A stretch of DNA of 18,292 nucleotides, taken from assembly GCA_964406005.1 (NCBI GenBank), contig CAYOPZ010000051.1, positions 1 to 18,292 on the forward strand. Direction: 5' to 3'. Below the pieces are notes generated by a model. It searched no databases. It worked only from the letters and a program-made list of their open reading frames with translations, and was not told the origin of the DNA. This stretch comes from CAYOPZ01 sp964406005. GTDB taxonomy: Bacteria > Bacteroidota > Bacteroidia > Bacteroidales > SM23-62. Position numbers and translations under genes: made by a program. Shown here piece by piece: positions 16,874 to 18,292 of this stretch. Every line of letters begins with the position of its first letter. Position 1 is the stretch's first letter.

Positions 16874-17068
16874 ATGCCTGGACCTTTGCAAATCATCATA
16901 ATCCTAATTATTCTTGGATTATTTGTATTACCAGTAATAGCTCTTATTGACGTACTAAGGAGTAGGTTTAGAGAAAACATGCAGATAATCTGGGTACTGG
17001 TAATTTTACTTTTACCATTGATTGGGGCCATACTATATTTCGCTATCGGACGGGAGCATAAAATATAG
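16874..17068 (+). CDS. PLDc_N-domain small membrane protein
   Basis: A 64 aa protein with two membrane segments (about 5-26 and 37-58). Between them is a short charged cytosolic loop (RSRFRENMQ), and the ending is LPLIGAILYFAIGREHK. This is the phospholipase D/nuclease N-terminal (PLDc_N) pattern, here as a stand-alone protein without any HKD catalytic domain. Stand-alone PLDc_N proteins are common in Bacteroidota and have no known activity. The ATG at 16874 is preceded by an AT-rich leader, and the convergent regulator gene ends 92 bases downstream. No rho-independent terminator is evident between them. Confidence 0.82.
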   Translation: MPGPLQIIIILIILGLFVLPVIALIDVLRSRFRENMQIIWVLVILLLPLIGAILYFAIGREHKI

Positions 17069-17160
17069 TAATTGATCACAATTAAATTCAAGCAATTTCA
17101 TATGATATTTGAATGTTTTCATCATTAAATTAGTAAGGACAAACCAGGAGCAGCCCGGGA

Positions 17161-17448
17161 CTAACGGGGCTTCAGATAAGATGAGATCGCGCCGACATAT
17201 TCGGCAAAGCGTTTCCTGCCAAGGTCAGTGATCCGGCAGCTTGTCTGCGGGTAATTCCCCCTGAATTTCTTTTGAACCTCGATGTAGCCGGCCTCCCTGA
17301 GTTTTGTGATCTGCACGCTCAGGTTGCCCGATGTCGCTCCGGTCTCATTCTTAAGATAGGCGAAATCCGCCTTCTCAACGCCGGCCAGGATGGACACCAC
17401 GGCAAGCCTCAGCTGGGAATGCAGGATGGGATCAAGGTCTTTATACAT
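17161..17448 (-). CDS. Winged-helix transcriptional regulator (MarR-like/HTH_27)
   Basis: Starting at 17448 (MYKDLDPILHSQLRLAV) the protein has 95 aa, the usual size for this group. A start 51 bases further upstream is possible, but its extra residues (MDTWFPAISCGIQRTRT) look non-native, and a GAGGA sequence sits just before 17448. The fold is a single winged helix: helix 1 LRLAVVSILAG, helix-turn-helix ADFAYLKNETGATSGNLSVQITKLREAGY, then wing strands IEVQKKF and TSCRITDLG with helix RKRFAEYVGAI. It overlaps the upstream membrane protein gene by 8 bases, so the pair is coupled. Such pairs are frequent in Bacteroidota. The regulator probably controls its own operon, but its ligand is unknown. 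Confidence 0.85.
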   Translation of the reverse strand: MYKDLDPILHSQLRLAVVSILAGVEKADFAYLKNETGATSGNLSVQITKLREAGYIEVQKKFRGNYPQTSCRITDLGRKRFAEYVGAISSYLKPR

Positions 17449-18046
17449 GGTCCTCGTTCTTTGAATACCGCAGGATATAGCCGGGAACCAGGTATCCAAG
17501 GATCATGGCGCCGCTAAAAACCAGCAGCTGGTCGGTTCCTTTCAGGTATATCGCCACGACGGCCGATGCAAGGAAAACCAGGGATCCGAATACAAGAGGA
17601 CGGAAGCGGACCATGAGCCCGGATACGGCAGTGGCCATTGCGGTTACACCCATGATGAACGGAGTGGGATAATTATCTGTCTTAAGGGATAGAAATACCA
17701 TCAGGGCCATCAGCAAACCGGCTGTTATCCAGACAATCTTCAGGTAATGATTGAGGTGGGATATAACGCGTTCCCCTTTTCCAGAACGGGCAATGACTGC
17801 GAACTGGATTACCAGTGCCACAATTACAAAGGCCCCCCATGCAAGAAGACTGCTCAGCAGGATGGCATCGTAACGTTCGGTACGGACGTAATGACTGATG
17901 AGAAAGTAATTTACCAGTCCCGCCAGCATTAGAGCCCAGCCCCACAGCAGGTAATAGAAACTTCCCTCGCGCAGATTACGGCGTGAATAAACAACGAACT
18001 TTTGTATGATCTGAAGACTCTCTTCAGGAGTAAGGTTCTTTTCCAT
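17441..18046 (-). CDS. Six-helix integral membrane protein of unknown function, partner of the winged-helix regulator
   Basis: A 201 aa protein. A soluble N-terminus (MEKNLTPEESLQIIQKFVVYSRRNL) is followed by about six membrane helices: 30-50, 61-85, 103-121, 128-146, 150-168 and 173-192. It ends in a short charged tail (RYSKNEDHV). The N-terminal SLQIIQKF motif and the aromatic FYYLLWGW start of the first helix recur in small Bacteroidota membrane proteins encoded next to winged-helix regulators, but no function is assigned to them. The start at 18046 sits about 20 bases below a strong predicted transcription start. I see no catalytic or transporter motif. It may anchor, sense for, or be the main target of the regulator. 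Confidence 0.8.
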   Translation of the reverse strand: MEKNLTPEESLQIIQKFVVYSRRNLREGSFYYLLWGWALMLAGLVNYFLISHYVRTERYDAILLSSLLAWGAFVIVALVIQFAVIARSGKGERVISHLNHYLKIVWITAGLLMALMVFLSLKTDNYPTPFIMGVTAMATAVSGLMVRFRPLVFGSLVFLASAVVAIYLKGTDQLLVFSGAMILGYLVPGYILRYSKNEDHV

Positions 18047-18071
18047 GACAACTAATTTTATAAATATGACA

Positions 18072-18103
18072 CAAATATAAATTAGTTTACATTATAAACC
18101 AAA
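18072..18103 (-). promoter_or_regulatory. Bacteroidota-type promoter of the membrane protein/regulator operon
   Basis: Read on the - strand: TTTG (18103-18100), exactly 20 bases, then TATATTTG (18079-18072). This is a full match to the TTTG-N19-21-TAnnTTTG consensus. Transcription would start near 18065, about 20 bases before the ATG at 18046. The flanks are very AT-rich. Confidence 0.75.
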
Positions 18104-18211
18104 AAATATTCAATTTTTTTTCTGATGAGCAACCCAGTCTTATCAAAGTAAGCCTTATTCAAGGTTTTGGATAAAATACAAGCACTAATCCGTATTATGA
18201 CACAGGGATCC

Positions 18212-18292
18212 TCAATCCCCTGTCTTAAATGCAAGATTGACAGTAAGCGTATTGTCTTCTGATTGGCTCACCTCAAGCGATCCATTATGGAT
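18212..18292 (-). CDS. C-terminal end of a probable sensor histidine kinase (partial)
   Basis: The last 26 codons of a gene that begins outside the window. They read IHNGSLEVSQSEDNTLTVNLAF, then KTGD and TGA at 18214-18212. The pattern H-x-G-x-hydrophobic-x-V, a polar run, then T-hydrophobic-x-hydrophobic is the final strand pair of HATPase_c domains in sensor kinases (H-G-G-x-I-x-V ... T-x-F-x-I-x-L-P). Only this tail is visible, so the kinase type and its partner cannot be told. It is transcribed toward the membrane protein operon, from which it is separated by the strong promoter at 18072-18103. Confidence 0.55.
   Translation of the reverse strand: MHNGSLEVSQSEDNTLTVNLAFKTGD

Noticed and set aside
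16686..16901. 71-codon + strand frame after the nucleotidyltransferase
   Set aside because: It is the translation of the structured attC-like repeat and its AT-rich flank; it overlaps the nucleotidyltransferase end and the PLDc_N start, and shows no protein family pattern.
17069..17160. Bidirectional terminator between the PLDc_N gene and the regulator
   Set aside because: Only short arms (ATTCAA/TTGAAT and AGCCC/GGGCT) are present, without T-runs.
17449..17499. Longer N-terminus for the winged-helix regulator
   Set aside because: The extra 17 residues are encoded inside the upstream membrane protein gene and lack family similarity; the ATG at 17448 has a GAGGA sequence and gives the usual 95 aa.
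18202..18223. Hairpin ACAGGGAT/ATCCCCTGT at the stop of the histidine kinase fragment
   Set aside because: The stem has a bulge, spans the stop codon and is not followed by a T-run, so I do not call it a terminator.
1..18292. CRISPR array, tRNA, rRNA, insertion sequence or phage integrase
   Set aside because: I saw no regularly spaced repeats, no cloverleaf, no rRNA-like blocks and no transposase or integrase motifs on either strand.

Overview
The window looks like chromosomal DNA of a Bacteroidota (Bacteroidetes) member. Two genes are preceded by the phylum's promoter signature, TTTG then 20 bases then TAnnTTTG. Clear Shine-Dalgarno sequences are mostly absent, and the protein families are common in that phylum. 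I cannot name a genus from the sequence alone.

Layout: (1) 46-617, a promoter and an overlapping YefM/YoeB toxin-antitoxin pair on the + strand. (2) 656-14123, the centrepiece: a two-gene operon on the - strand coding for a whole Tc (toxin complex, ABC-type) machine. The promoter-proximal gene (8160-14123) is a TcA-like pore/translocation subunit of 1987 aa with an unusual C-terminal beta-rich extension. The second gene (656-8149) fuses TcB and TcC into one 2497 aa chain: an SpvB domain, a six-repeat FG-GAP propeller, TcB middle domains, an Rhs cocoon and an Rhs core that should release the last 312 residues. That cargo carries residues spaced like the Gln-Cys-His-Asp/Asn set of papain/C39-type cysteine proteases. 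(3) 14124-14613, a 490-base control region with a perfect TAATGAAC inverted repeat, a further copy of the repeat and a 16-base AT palindrome. (4) 14614-15519, a PD40/TolB-like beta-propeller protein on the - strand. (5) 15867-17068, small + strand genes: a DUF2007 protein, a 59 aa conserved small protein overlapping a nucleotidyltransferase-fold protein, an attC-like structured repeat, and a PLDc_N membrane protein. (6) 17161-18292, on the - strand: a winged-helix regulator overlapping a six-helix membrane protein behind a strong Bacteroidota promoter, then the last codons of a probable sensor histidine kinase.

How it works together: by analogy with Photorhabdus and Yersinia Tc toxins, TcA would form the pentameric receptor-binding channel. 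The TcB-TcC fusion would form the hollow cocoon, cleave its own C-terminus and feed that cargo through TcA into a target cell. No cargo immunity gene is seen, which fits a weapon aimed at eukaryotic cells rather than at sibling bacteria. The flanking toxin-antitoxin pair, attC-like repeat and small cassette-like genes suggest an accessory region. Base composition supports this loosely: sampled lines of the toxin-antitoxin pair are about one third GC, while the regulator/membrane pair is near one half.
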